A stretch of DNA of 14,587 bases from JAAYAY01 sp964429355. GTDB taxonomy: Bacteria; Planctomycetota; Planctomycetia; Pirellulales; Thermoguttaceae. Positions 5,826 to 12,928 of this stretch are shown piece by piece (within the stretch, counting starts at the first letter, position 1; every line of letters begins with the position of its first letter). Position numbers and translations under genes: made by a program. The notes under the pieces are model-generated. The model ran no database searches, was not told the origin of the DNA, and was given only the letters and a program-made list of their open reading frames with translations. The stretch is taken from contig CAYSCH010000246.1 of the NCBI GenBank assembly GCA_964429355.1, forward strand, positions 1 to 14,587. Direction: 5' to 3'.

Positions 5826-7373
5826 CTAACCACGAGACCACTCGGTTCCGCCCGGCCGGTCTTCGAGGACGATGCCCATTTCGCTGAGCGAATTACGAAT
5901 CCGGTCAGCCGTGGCAAAATCTTTCGCCTTGCGGGCCTCGGCCCGCAGATCGATCAACAATCCCATGAGCTGGCCGGTTAATTGATCGTAATCGCCACTC
6001 TCTTCTTCCGGCGCCGTGCGGAAAATCCCCAGGATTCCAGCCAGTTCTCGCAACGCCACCGCCCCGCGCGTCAGCGTAGCGAGTTTGGCCGCGTCTCGGT
6101 TCTTCGGCTCTTCGAGCTTCTCGTCGTCAGCATACTTGTTGAGGCGGCGAACCAGCTCAAACAGCACTCCAGTCGCCCCGCCCGTGTTGAAATCATCGTC
6201 CATCGACTCGAGGAACCTCTCGCGATGCTCCGCCACATCCTTGAGCAGAGCGTTGTTGCCGGTATCGATTTCACCTTCCGATCGGACCCGCGGCACCTCG
6301 AGGGCGTAGAAGCTCTTGCCCGTAACTCGCTCGTAGCGTTTGAAGAAGCGGTAAAAGGTGTCCAGCCCCGTCCCAACAGAGCGGATGCGATCGACGCTGA
6401 AGTCGATGGGGCGCCGGTAATGAGTCGACAACAGGAAAAACCGCACCGTTTCGGGCTGGAACTTCTCCTCTTTCAGAAGTAGCAGAAACGACTTGGCCCC
6501 GGCCGATCCAGCAATCTTGCCCGCTTCCTGCGAAACCTGGTCGCCCTCCACTGCCCGCGTCTGCCGCCCCCCCACCTTGCCGACCTCGCTGGAGGCCTGC
6601 ATCAGCCCATTGTGCAGCCAGTACTTCGCCATCGGCTTCCCGTGGCATGATTCGCTTTGGGCAACCTCGTTTTCATGATGAGGAAATACTAGGTCGAGCC
6701 CGCCTCCATGAATGTCGAACGTCTCGCCCAGGATACTCGCACTCATCGCGGAGCATTCGATGTGCCAACCTGGTCGACCGGGTCCCCAAGGACTCTTCCA
6801 GGACGGTTCTCCCGGCTTGGCACTCTTCCACAACGCGAAATCGGCCGAGTTCCGTTTCAGTTCGGCCGTTCCTCCTCCATCCCCCTGCATCGAATCGATT
6901 GTACGGTGGCTGAGCTTGCCGTATCCTTTGGCTTTTCCAACGTCGAAGTAGACGTCGCCTTCCGCCACGTACGCAAATCCCTTCTCAACCAGGGATTGCG
7001 TAAATTGGATGATCGCTTCGATGTGATCGGTAGCCTTGGGGAAATGGTCGATTCCGTCAACCCCCATCAGCTCCAGACACTTCATATAGTCGTCCGTCAT
7101 CTTTCGGGCGAGTTCCGAAATGGGAACACCGCTCTCCTTGGAGCGAACGATCAGCTTGTCGTCCACATCGGTGATATTCACAACCCATGTGACCTCGTAG
7201 CCGCTGTAGACGAGGAATCGCTTGATCGTGTCGAAAATCACCGGCCCCACCATGTGCCCAATATGACTCGGCTTGTAGACCGTCGGCCCGCAGAGGTAGA
7301 TCCCGACTTTGCCCTCTTGAACGGGCTTCAACTCTTCCTTGGTCTTCGTCAACGTGCTGTAAACGCGGATCAT
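5826..7373 (-). CDS. cysS: Cysteinyl-tRNA synthetase with degenerate KMSKS loop
   Basis: The 515-aa product is a class I aminoacyl-tRNA synthetase that charges tRNA-Cys in the cytoplasm. Visible: CGPTVY (28-33), the HIGH motif (37-40), NITDVDDK (66-73), GWHIECS (202-208), and HGGGLDLVFPHHENEVAQSE (222-241). The presumed zinc ligands C28, C207, H232 and E236 are all kept. After WLHNGLM (252-258), where the family has G-KMSKS-GN, there is a longer, Gly/Ala-rich segment, and the corresponding motif reads KIAGSAGAKS (286-295): the first K is present but the Ser-Lys positions are A-G. The downstream catalytic-domain stretch RFFLLSTHYRRPIDFS and the C-terminal DALR-like helical domain (FNTGGATGVLFELVR; FATADRIRNSLSEMGI) are intact. 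It lies 66 bp after ispF and 30 bp before ruvC. The reading frame is clean, so it is unlikely to be a pseudogene. Confidence 0.96.
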   Translation of the reverse strand: MIRVYSTLTKTKEELKPVQEGKVGIYLCGPTVYKPSHIGHMVGPVIFDTIKRFLVYSGYEVTWVVNITDVDDKLIVRSKESGVPISELARKMTDDYMKCLELMGVDGIDHFPKATDHIEAIIQFTQSLVEKGFAYVAEGDVYFDVGKAKGYGKLSHRTIDSMQGDGGGTAELKRNSADFALWKSAKPGEPSWKSPWGPGRPGWHIECSAMSASILGETFDIHGGGLDLVFPHHENEVAQSESCHGKPMAKYWLHNGLMQASSEVGKVGGRQTRAVEGDQVSQEAGKIAGSAGAKSFLLLLKEEKFQPETVRFFLLSTHYRRPIDFSVDRIRSVGTGLDTFYRFFKRYERVTGKSFYALEVPRVRSEGEIDTGNNALLKDVAEHRERFLESMDDDFNTGGATGVLFELVRRLNKYADDEKLEEPKNRDAAKLATLTRGAVALRELAGILGIFRTAPEEESGDYDQLTGQLMGLLIDLRAEARKAKDFATADRIRNSLSEMGIVLEDRPGGTEWSRG

Positions 7374-7439
7374 GGCTTGGCCTGCAGAAGGTGCGGGATT
7401 AAGGACGGAATCGTGGAATACTCGATAGGATCGCAGCGG

Positions 7440-7976
7440 CTACGCCGGTTCAACTGTGCTCGAAACAAGCAGCACAACGACTTGTGCCTGGATGGCCTCC
7501 CGGCGTCCGACGGAATCGAGGCCCTCGCCGGTCTTGGCCTTCACTCCGACCTGGGTGGGATCAATATTCAAAATCTGGGCGATTCGTGTTTGAATGGTCT
7601 GTTTGTAGAGCGACAGCCTGGGCTGTTCGGCCATCACGATGCAGTCGAGATTCGCAATCTGCCACCCGGCCTTTGCGACCTGCTCCCAGGCGACGGCAAG
7701 CATCTCGGCCGAATCGCGGCCCCGGTTGGCCGGATCGGTGTTGGGAAACAATTCCCCGATGTCCCCCAGGGCGGCAGCGCCAAGGAGGGCGTCCGTCACC
7801 GCGTGTAGGAGCACGTCGGCATCGCTGTGTCCGACCATCTCCTGGTCGTGCTCGATTGCGATCCCCCCGATTCGCAAGGGACCGCCCGGCTGGAGCCGGT
7901 GGGTGTCGTGTCCCATTCCGACTCGAAGTCGCCACCCACCAGTGACTTGAGTTTCCTCTGTATTCAAAGTTCTCAC
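7440..7976 (-). CDS. ispF: 2-C-methyl-D-erythritol 2,4-cyclodiphosphate synthase IspF
   Basis: IspF forms 2-C-methyl-D-erythritol 2,4-cyclodiphosphate with release of CMP in the non-mevalonate isoprenoid pathway, as a zinc-dependent trimer. The metal ligands are visible as D24 and H26 in GMGHDTHRL and H58 in DVLLHAV; also present are VGHSDAD (48-54), GDIGELFPNTDP (71-82), GRDSAEML (86-93), the conserved A-Q-P (115-118), and the C-terminal VGVKAKTGEGLDSVGRREAI, matching V-KATT-E-LG--GR-EGI. The product is 178 aa from GTG at 7976, about 18 residues longer than usual at the N-terminus; a later start is possible, but none has a better ribosome site. It is the first gene of the minus-strand block, 35 bases downstream of the predicted transcription start. 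No ispD is visible next to it. Confidence 0.96.
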   Translation of the reverse strand: MRTLNTEETQVTGGWRLRVGMGHDTHRLQPGGPLRIGGIAIEHDQEMVGHSDADVLLHAVTDALLGAAALGDIGELFPNTDPANRGRDSAEMLAVAWEQVAKAGWQIANLDCIVMAEQPRLSLYKQTIQTRIAQILNIDPTQVGVKAKTGEGLDSVGRREAIQAQVVVLLVSSTVEPA

Positions 7977-8017
7977 CGACCGGCCGCTCCACTTCCCTGT
8001 CGTTCCGTAAGCCGCGG

Positions 8018-8046
8018 ATTATATCCCAAGCCCCCCGAGCGGACAA
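8018..8046 (-). promoter_or_regulatory. Sigma70-type promoter upstream of ispF
   Basis: On the minus strand TTGTCC (8046-8041) and a perfect TATAAT (8023-8018) are separated by 17 bases. The predicted start, near 8011, gives a leader of about 35 bases to the ispF GTG. It is the best promoter match in the window and probably drives ispF, cysS, ruvC and ruvA. Confidence 0.65.
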
Positions 8047-8094
8047 TGTGAACTCCTTTCGCCCAAACTCACAAACCCACAGTTCCACCCTTCC

Positions 8095-8116
8095 GCCGCC
8101 AAACGACCTTTGCGGC
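8095..8116. terminator. Weak hairpin between the Tat-signal pseudogene and the ispF promoter
   Basis: GCCGCCAAA (8095-8103) and TTTGCGGC (8109-8116) pair with one bulged base around a 5-base loop. It lies 22-43 bases past the pseudogene stop on the minus strand. No T-run follows. It is placed where a terminator for the hydrolase/pseudogene transcript would be needed before the ispF promoter. Confidence 0.3.
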
Positions 8117-8137
8117 TCCCGCCACCAGGTTGCCGTG

Positions 8138-8534
8138 TTAGCAATTCGCCAATCCGCGGATCATGTAGGCCTGCAGAATGCCCGACTCGTCAGAATTGAA
8201 GAAGGTCATGGTCCCATCGGGCGCGCCTCTATGTAAAGATGCGAAGCAGGCACGGACGCATCCGCTGTAAGTTGGACGACTTCCAGGCCGGGCGGCGATT
8301 TCTCGTCCAATAGATCGGTGCGATTTCTCGTCCAATAGATCGGTGCGATTTCTCGTCCAATAGATCGGTGCGAACTCTCGCCTCCGAGGCCGTTTTGACC
8401 GCCGTCACCGCCGGAATGGCCTCCGCGCCGCGGGAACCTGCAATCAGGCATCCCGCCGCGGCCGCTGCCGACGACCCGAGAAACGCTCGACGGGAAACGG
8501 AAGACGCGAGCCGGCTGCGATTCCCCTCTTTCAT
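8138..8534 (-). pseudogene. Broken Tat-signal exported protein, probable beta-propeller (TolB/WD40-like) remnant
   Basis: The ATG at 8534 is preceded by GGGGAG nine bases upstream. The N-terminus is a Tat signal: SRRAFLG (14-20), AAAAAGCLIAG, and GAEA as a likely cleavage site. After EARV the frame enters three perfect 25-bp repeats (8297-8371) and leaves in the wrong phase, ending at 8229. In a second frame follows GLEVVQLTADASVPASHL, which reads as the start of a mature protein, to a TGA at 8206. In a third frame comes APDGTMTFFNSDESGILQAY, which looks like a C-terminal propeller blade, to TAA at 8138. With a single repeat copy the signal peptide and the second piece would be in frame. Most of the interior (normally several hundred residues) is absent. 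The family is inferred from motif style; the broken state is directly visible. It follows the serine hydrolase by 71 bp on the same strand. Confidence 0.75.
8297..8371. repeat. Three perfect tandem copies of a 25-bp unit
   Basis: Copies lie at 8297-8321, 8322-8346 and 8347-8371; each begins GATTTCTCGTCC and ends GATCGGTGC, with no mismatch. The unit is not a multiple of three, so each added copy shifts the reading frame of the gene that contains it. There are no spacers, so it is not CRISPR. Perfect identity suggests recent expansion by slippage. Confidence 0.95.
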
Positions 8535-8605
8535 GACATCATTCTCCCCGAGAATCAAAGGTCTCGAGTGCTGTCCGTGTTTCGGTGGGACTCGGCGCAC
8601 GTTCT

Positions 8606-9808
8606 TCACTTTCCCTTGGTGCCGAAGATCTCCAAGGCAGCGTCATGAAACACGCCCTGGGCTTTCGCACCGTCGCCCGGAAAACCGGCGTGCTGAACAA
8701 GCCAGACGAAGATCAGTCCATGCTGGGTGTCGGCGGTCGTGTTGGTGGAGTAGGCCCCGCCGTGGCCGAAGGTAGTTTCGCTTACCGAGAGGCCAAAGCC
8801 GTAGCTTGACGACAGTTCCGGTGGCGTTTGCCGGCTCGTCAGTTTACGGACGGCGGCTTCCGACAGATAGCGTTTGCCGTCCAGTTCCCCGCGGTTGAGG
8901 AGCATCCGGTAAAAGCGGGCCAGGTCGTGGGCAGTCGAAAACAATCCTCCAGCGGGCATGGGAAACCGCTCCTTGCGGTCGGTGAGCGGGTAGTACAACT
9001 GGCTGATCGTTGTCTCTTCCAGGCCCTGCTTGTCGGGCCCTGGCTGGTAGGACTTGGCAATCCGGGCGACTTGATCGCTGTTGGGCCAAAACGTGGTGTC
9101 TTTCATGCCAAGGGGCTGGAAGAGTCGTTCGTTCAGAAACTGCTCGAACGATGTTTTCGCCACGACCTCGATGATCCGCGCAGCCGTATTGATGCCGGCA
9201 TTGCTGTACTGGTACTTGCTGTCGGGCTGAAACTCCAGCGGTGTCATGGCGTAGCTCCGCACCCGAGCACTCAGCGGGAAGACATCGAGTGTCGGCTCCT
9301 CGAGAGCCGACTTGAAAGGCAGTCCGCTGGTGTGGGAGAGAATGTTCTTGACGGTGATCGGGTGGTTGGGCCGGCACAGGAGCGCGTGGTCGGCATCCTT
9401 TTCCGCCACGACCATCTGGCCCTGAAACTCGGGCAGATATCTTTCAACCGGGTCGTCGATCAGAACCCTGCCCTCGTCGACGAGCATCATCAATGCCGCG
9501 GCCGTGATCGGCTTGGATTGCGAAGCGATCCAGAACATCGAATCCACCTGCATCGCCTTCTTGCCCGCCACATCGGCCCAGCCAACGGCCTCTGCCGTCA
9601 GCACCTCGTCTTGGTCGGCGATCAGCATCACGGCCCCAGCCAGTTCCTGGTGGTCAACAAACGGCTGCAAGCGGGAGGCCAACGATTCAGTTGTTTGAGC
9701 GTAGAGGCGGGTGGAGTCAAACGGAACCGTCAATAGTAAAGAAACGAGGGAGATCCCGATACGGAATTCTCTGAGGGGCATAGCTCGCGCTCTCCATGGG
9801 TTACTCAT
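8606..9808 (-). CDS. Exported serine hydrolase, class C beta-lactamase-like family
   Basis: I chose the ATG at 9808 (400 aa) because GAGGAGG lies eight bases upstream; frames reaching 9949 add residues without family likeness. An N-terminal signal peptide (REFRIGISLVSLLLTVPF, cleavage likely after LYA, residue 38) suggests export. The catalytic motifs of the beta-lactamase/PBP-like family (PF00144) are present: S96-Q-S-K99 (SxxK nucleophile and base), Y201-S-N203 (YxN) and H349-G-G351 (third motif). Other family hallmarks are LSHTSGLPF (157-165), QPLGMKDTTFWP (231-242), PAGGLFSTAHDLARF (285-299) and YGFGL (336-340). Members include esterases, D-amino-acid peptidases and rarely true beta-lactamases; the substrate cannot be read from the sequence, and a resistance role should not be assumed. 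It is divergent from the ABC exporter genes. Confidence 0.93.
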   Translation of the reverse strand: MSNPWRARAMPLREFRIGISLVSLLLTVPFDSTRLYAQTTESLASRLQPFVDHQELAGAVMLIADQDEVLTAEAVGWADVAGKKAMQVDSMFWIASQSKPITAAALMMLVDEGRVLIDDPVERYLPEFQGQMVVAEKDADHALLCRPNHPITVKNILSHTSGLPFKSALEEPTLDVFPLSARVRSYAMTPLEFQPDSKYQYSNAGINTAARIIEVVAKTSFEQFLNERLFQPLGMKDTTFWPNSDQVARIAKSYQPGPDKQGLEETTISQLYYPLTDRKERFPMPAGGLFSTAHDLARFYRMLLNRGELDGKRYLSEAAVRKLTSRQTPPELSSSYGFGLSVSETTFGHGGAYSTNTTADTQHGLIFVWLVQHAGFPGDGAKAQGVFHDAALEIFGTKGK

Positions 9809-9963
9809 GCACTGACCCTCCTCGGACACGAAGCCAGGAAGTGTCACACACGGCCAGAATAGGGGATCTTCCGCGTCCACGCTACGCTGACGGCGCAAAA
9901 TGCCGTCTGCATTCTTTGCCCACATGTCCGCCGCCAGAAGCAGCAACAACCGAAACTCGTACC

Positions 9964-9992
9964 TTTTCCCCGCCCGAAGTGGGGTCTATAAT
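9964..9992 (+). promoter_or_regulatory. Promoter for the ABC exporter operon, probably leaderless
   Basis: A perfect TATAAT lies at 9987-9992, with TTTTCC (9964-9969) 17 bases upstream as a weak -35. The predicted start, about 9998-10001, falls at or just before the ATG at 10002, and no Shine-Dalgarno precedes that ATG. Both facts point to a leaderless message. The spacer holds a CCCC...GGGG inverted repeat. Confidence 0.5.
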
Positions 9993-10001
9993 CAATTCAT
10001 C

Positions 10002-11027
10002 ATGTCTGTCGTAGAAATCGAATCCCTGACAAAGTCGTACCAGGTCTATCAGAAGGAGGAGGGGCTGCTCGCGTCCATGGCGGGCCTCTTTCATCGGAGA
10101 TACCGCACCGTCGAGGCCGTGCGCGGGATCGACTTGAACGTCGAAGCCGGGGAGTTCGTAGCCTTTCTGGGGCCCAACGGAGCCGGCAAGACAACAACCC
10201 TCAAACTGCTGTCCGGCGTGATCAATCCAACCTCCGGCACAGCCCGTGTCCTCGGCCATGTCCCCTGGCGGCGAGAAAATGCCTATCGCCGCCGGTTCGC
10301 CCTCGTCATGGGCCAGAAGAACCAGCTCTGGTGGGACCTTCCAGCAGCCGAGTCGTTCCGGCTCCACCAACAGATCTACCGTATCGATCCCGGGCAATTC
10401 AATCGCACACGCGATGAACTCACCGAGATGCTGTCGATTCGCGGCCTCCTCTCCCAACCGGTTCGCGAGTTGTCGCTCGGCGAACGGATGAAGATGGAAC
10501 TGACGGCCGCACTGCTTCACTCACCAGACGTCCTGTTTCTCGACGAACCGACGATCGGGCTCGACGTCGTCGCTCAATACAACATCCAGGACTTCCTCAA
10601 ACACTATCAGCGCGAGCGCGGAATCACGGCGCTCCTGACAAGCCACTACATGAAGGACGTGGCGGTCCTCTGCCGCCGGGTGGTCATCATCACCCACGGG
10701 CGGATCATGTTCGACGGATCTCTTTCACAGATCATCGACCGGTTCGGTGGGCACAAGGTCGTGACCCTCCTGTTTGCCGACGGACACATCCCTGGCGATC
10801 TGGGCGTCTACGGCGAGGTGCTCTCGGCGGAGCCGCCCCGGGCAAAGGTGCGGATCGAACGCGCCGAGGTCACCAAGATCTTGGGCCGGATCCTTCAGCA
10901 GCACCCGGTCGAGGATGTGAGTGTGGAGGATCCGCCGTTGGAACAGGTGATCGCGGAGATCTTTTCTCAGGTGAACGATGCCGTGGAAAGAGACGACGCG
11001 GAGCTGATTGCAGAGCGGGGAGACTAG
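10002..11027 (+). CDS. ABC-2 exporter ATP-binding protein (COG4586-like)
   Basis: The start is ATG at 10002 (341 aa, MSVVEIESLTKSY); a longer frame from 9900 lacks family likeness and would overlap the promoter. Domains: Walker A GPNGAGKT (57-64), the Q-loop region MGQKNQLWWDLP (103-114), signature LSLGE (157-161), Walker B LFLDEP (178-183), D-loop GLD (186-188), and the H-loop His215 in LTSHYM. WWDLPAAESF and LSLGERMKMEL, in place of the usual LSGGQ-type signature, are typical of ATPases that pair with DUF990 permeases. The C-terminal extension (about 255-341), with PPLEQVIAEIF, is the usual accessory part of ABC-2 ATPases. It energises export by the two following permeases; one base separates its stop from the next start. 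The substrate is unknown. Confidence 0.93.
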   Translation: MSVVEIESLTKSYQVYQKEEGLLASMAGLFHRRYRTVEAVRGIDLNVEAGEFVAFLGPNGAGKTTTLKLLSGVINPTSGTARVLGHVPWRRENAYRRRFALVMGQKNQLWWDLPAAESFRLHQQIYRIDPGQFNRTRDELTEMLSIRGLLSQPVRELSLGERMKMELTAALLHSPDVLFLDEPTIGLDVVAQYNIQDFLKHYQRERGITALLTSHYMKDVAVLCRRVVIITHGRIMFDGSLSQIIDRFGGHKVVTLLFADGHIPGDLGVYGEVLSAEPPRAKVRIERAEVTKILGRILQQHPVEDVSVEDPPLEQVIAEIFSQVNDAVERDDAELIAERGD

Positions 11028-11028
11028 C

Positions 11029-11865
11029 ATGCTTCCGCGCACTGCAGTCTGGTGGACGATCCTGAGAATCAGCCTCGAGGAGAGACTGGTCTATCGGGGC
11101 GATTTTGCCCTCGGCACGTTGATGCGGTTCCTCCCTATCGTCACGCAGGTGTTTCTTTGGTGGGCCGTCTTTACGGCGGCAAGCTCGGCGCAAGGTGTTG
11201 CCGAAACGCAGATCGTGGGCTACTCGTACCACGATTTCATCGCCTATTACCTGCTGACCATGATCAGCAGGGCGTTTTCGAGCATGCCCGGACTGGCCTC
11301 CGGAATCGCCCGCGATATCCGTGACGGGACCGTGAAGAAGTATCTGATTCAACCCATCGATATGTTGTCGTTCCTCCTGCTGAATCGGCTGGCCCACAAG
11401 CTGGTTTACTACACGGTCGCCACGCTGCCGTTCGCGTTCGTATTCTACCTCTGTGCCGATTTCTTCCCCCATGGCTGGCCGGAACCGCAAGTCTTGCTGG
11501 CCTATATCGCGACTCTGATGATGTCCTTTCTGCTCGGTTTCTTTCTGGAAGCCACGATTGGCATGATTGGTTTCTGGTTCCTGGAAGTCAGCTCGTTGCT
11601 GTTTGTCTATATGCTCTTCAACTTCTTCTTCTCCGGACACATGTTTCCTATCGACATGCTGCCCGGCAGCTGGGGTGAGTTGGTACGGATTATCCCGCTT
11701 CAGTACTTGGCTTATTTTCCGGCGGCCGTCTTCCTGGGCAAAGTCGAGGGGCCCGAACTGATCCAGGGGCTCTGGATCCAGTTCGCCTGGGTCGTGTTCT
11801 TCATGTTCACCGCCCGACTGACTTTTCACCGCGGAGTACGGCGCTACAGCGGGTATGGAGGTTAG
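11029..11865 (+). CDS. ABC-2 family permease, DUF990 type, subunit 1
   Basis: The start is ATG at 11029 (278 aa), with GGGGAGA six bases upstream inside the end of the ATPase gene. About six membrane segments are visible, including FLPIVTQVFLWWAVF, YYTVATLPFAFVFYL, LAYIATLMMSFLLGFF, WFLEVSSLLFVYMLFNFFF and IQFAWVVFFMFTARLTF. The cytoplasmic segment IARDIRDGTVKKYLIQPID (89-107) is the conserved G-----LL-P-D coupling region of this family (PF06182, ABC2_membrane_6). HMFPIDMLPG before a last loop is also typical. It pairs with the next gene as a heterodimeric transmembrane domain. Cargo of such DUF990 exporters is mostly unassigned. Confidence 0.9.
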   Translation: MLPRTAVWWTILRISLEERLVYRGDFALGTLMRFLPIVTQVFLWWAVFTAASSAQGVAETQIVGYSYHDFIAYYLLTMISRAFSSMPGLASGIARDIRDGTVKKYLIQPIDMLSFLLLNRLAHKLVYYTVATLPFAFVFYLCADFFPHGWPEPQVLLAYIATLMMSFLLGFFLEATIGMIGFWFLEVSSLLFVYMLFNFFFSGHMFPIDMLPGSWGELVRIIPLQYLAYFPAAVFLGKVEGPELIQGLWIQFAWVVFFMFTARLTFHRGVRRYSGYGG

Positions 11866-11870
11866 GCACC

Positions 11871-12725
11871 GTGAAGCACCCGTCCTACTTCCGTGTGTTG
11901 CTCACGTTCGCCCGCAACAGCCTCGTTCGTGATATGACGTTCCGCGGCAATTTCCTCATCGAGACCTTCTCGTCTGTCTCCTGGGTGTTCATGAACCTCG
12001 GGTTCTACATCCTCGTGTTCCAGCATACCCCTCAAATCGGTGAAGTCAGCAACTGGGGGGAGTACAGCTTCTCCTGGGGCAAGTACGAGTTCTTTCTGTT
12101 CCTGTCGACCACGCTGATCATCAATAGCCTTGTCCAGGCCCTGTTCATGGAAAACGCTTCCGAATTCGGCGAGATGATTCGCACCGGCACCCTCGATTTC
12201 GCCCTGCTCAAACCGATCGACACCCAGTTCCTGATCTCCTTGCAGCGAATCGACTGGTCCTCGGCCGGCAACCTGGTCGTGGGGATCGGCCTGGCATGTT
12301 TCTCGCTTGCCAGGATCGGATGGGTACCTACCTTCTGGCAAGTTTTCCTGTTCGTGCTGTTTGTCGTATGTGGCGTGGCGATCATGTACAGCCTGATGAT
12401 CGCCCTGGCTGCAACCAGTATCTGGTTGGGACGGAACCAGTCGCTCTACGACTTCTGGTTCTACATCACCAATTTCTCGCGGTACCCCATGGAGATCTAC
12501 CGCGGCCTCTACGGAACGCCTCTGCGGATGTTCTTTACCTTCATCATTCCCGTTCTCCTGGTCGTCAACGTTCCGGCACGGTTTCTCGTTCGGCCCCTGA
12601 TCCCGCAGACGCCCCTCGACCTGCTGCTCCCAGTCTTCGCCTTCTTTGCCACCCTCGCCAGCCTGGCTGGCAGCCGCTGGGTCTTCAATCGATCCTTGCT
12701 GAGCTATCGGAGTGCCAGCAGCTAG
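11871..12725 (+). CDS. ABC-2 family permease, DUF990 type, subunit 2
   Basis: The start is GTG at 11871 (284 aa), supported by GGAGG nine bases upstream, lying across the end of subunit 1 (5-bp intergenic gap). About six membrane segments are visible: FSSVSWVFMNLGFYILVF, FFLFLSTTLIINSLVQALF, NLVVGIGLACFSL, QVFLFVLFVVCGVAIMYSLM, MFFTFIIPVLLVVNVPA and LLLPVFAFFATLASLAGS. The cytoplasmic coupling stretch EMIRTGTLDFALLKPIDTQF (100-119) mirrors that of subunit 1 (GTLD-LLKP-D). FSRYPMEIYRG (about 201-211) and the late IIP--LVVNVPA are typical of this subunit class. With the ATPase and subunit 1 it forms one exporter. About 200 bp follow before the next gene, in which I see no clear promoter or terminator. 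Confidence 0.9.
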   Translation: MKHPSYFRVLLTFARNSLVRDMTFRGNFLIETFSSVSWVFMNLGFYILVFQHTPQIGEVSNWGEYSFSWGKYEFFLFLSTTLIINSLVQALFMENASEFGEMIRTGTLDFALLKPIDTQFLISLQRIDWSSAGNLVVGIGLACFSLARIGWVPTFWQVFLFVLFVVCGVAIMYSLMIALAATSIWLGRNQSLYDFWFYITNFSRYPMEIYRGLYGTPLRMFFTFIIPVLLVVNVPARFLVRPLIPQTPLDLLLPVFAFFATLASLAGSRWVFNRSLLSYRSASS

Positions 12726-12928
12726 ATGGCCTTGCGTGATTCGTGCCAAGGGCAGTCGTCACAAAGATAGCCGCGTGGCCTTGCCTCTCGCTTGGCTGCG
12801 TCCGTGTCCTGCGTGCAGAACTCTATCAGCCCCATCATCCAATCGAAATCCCCCAACGCCGGTTAAGCGAACAGCCAACAAGTCGACCGACACCCATCCA
12901 ACTGCTCAGCAGTTACGAGACATCGCTC

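Noticed and set aside
6708..7808. A 366-codon plus-strand open frame across cysS and ispF
   Set aside because: It is antisense to two genes with full catalytic motifs; its residues show no family pattern.
8297..8371. The 25-bp tandem copies as a CRISPR array
   Set aside because: The copies are directly abutting with no spacers, and no cas gene is nearby.
8828..9736. A 302-codon plus-strand open frame opposite the serine hydrolase
   Set aside because: It is a shadow of a gene with SxxK, YxN and HGG motifs and a strong ribosome site.
8606..9808. The serine hydrolase as an antibiotic-resistance beta-lactamase
   Set aside because: The family motifs are shared by many esterases and peptidases; nothing in the sequence or context points to resistance.
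9808..9949. A longer N-terminus for the serine hydrolase
   Set aside because: The ATG at 9808 has GAGGAGG at ideal spacing and starts just before the signal peptide; the extra residues do not fit the family.
10870..12749. Long minus-strand open frames opposite the ABC permeases
   Set aside because: They are rich in Q, E, D, H and R, as expected from reading hydrophobic membrane codons backwards; the plus-strand permeases have ribosome sites and family motifs.
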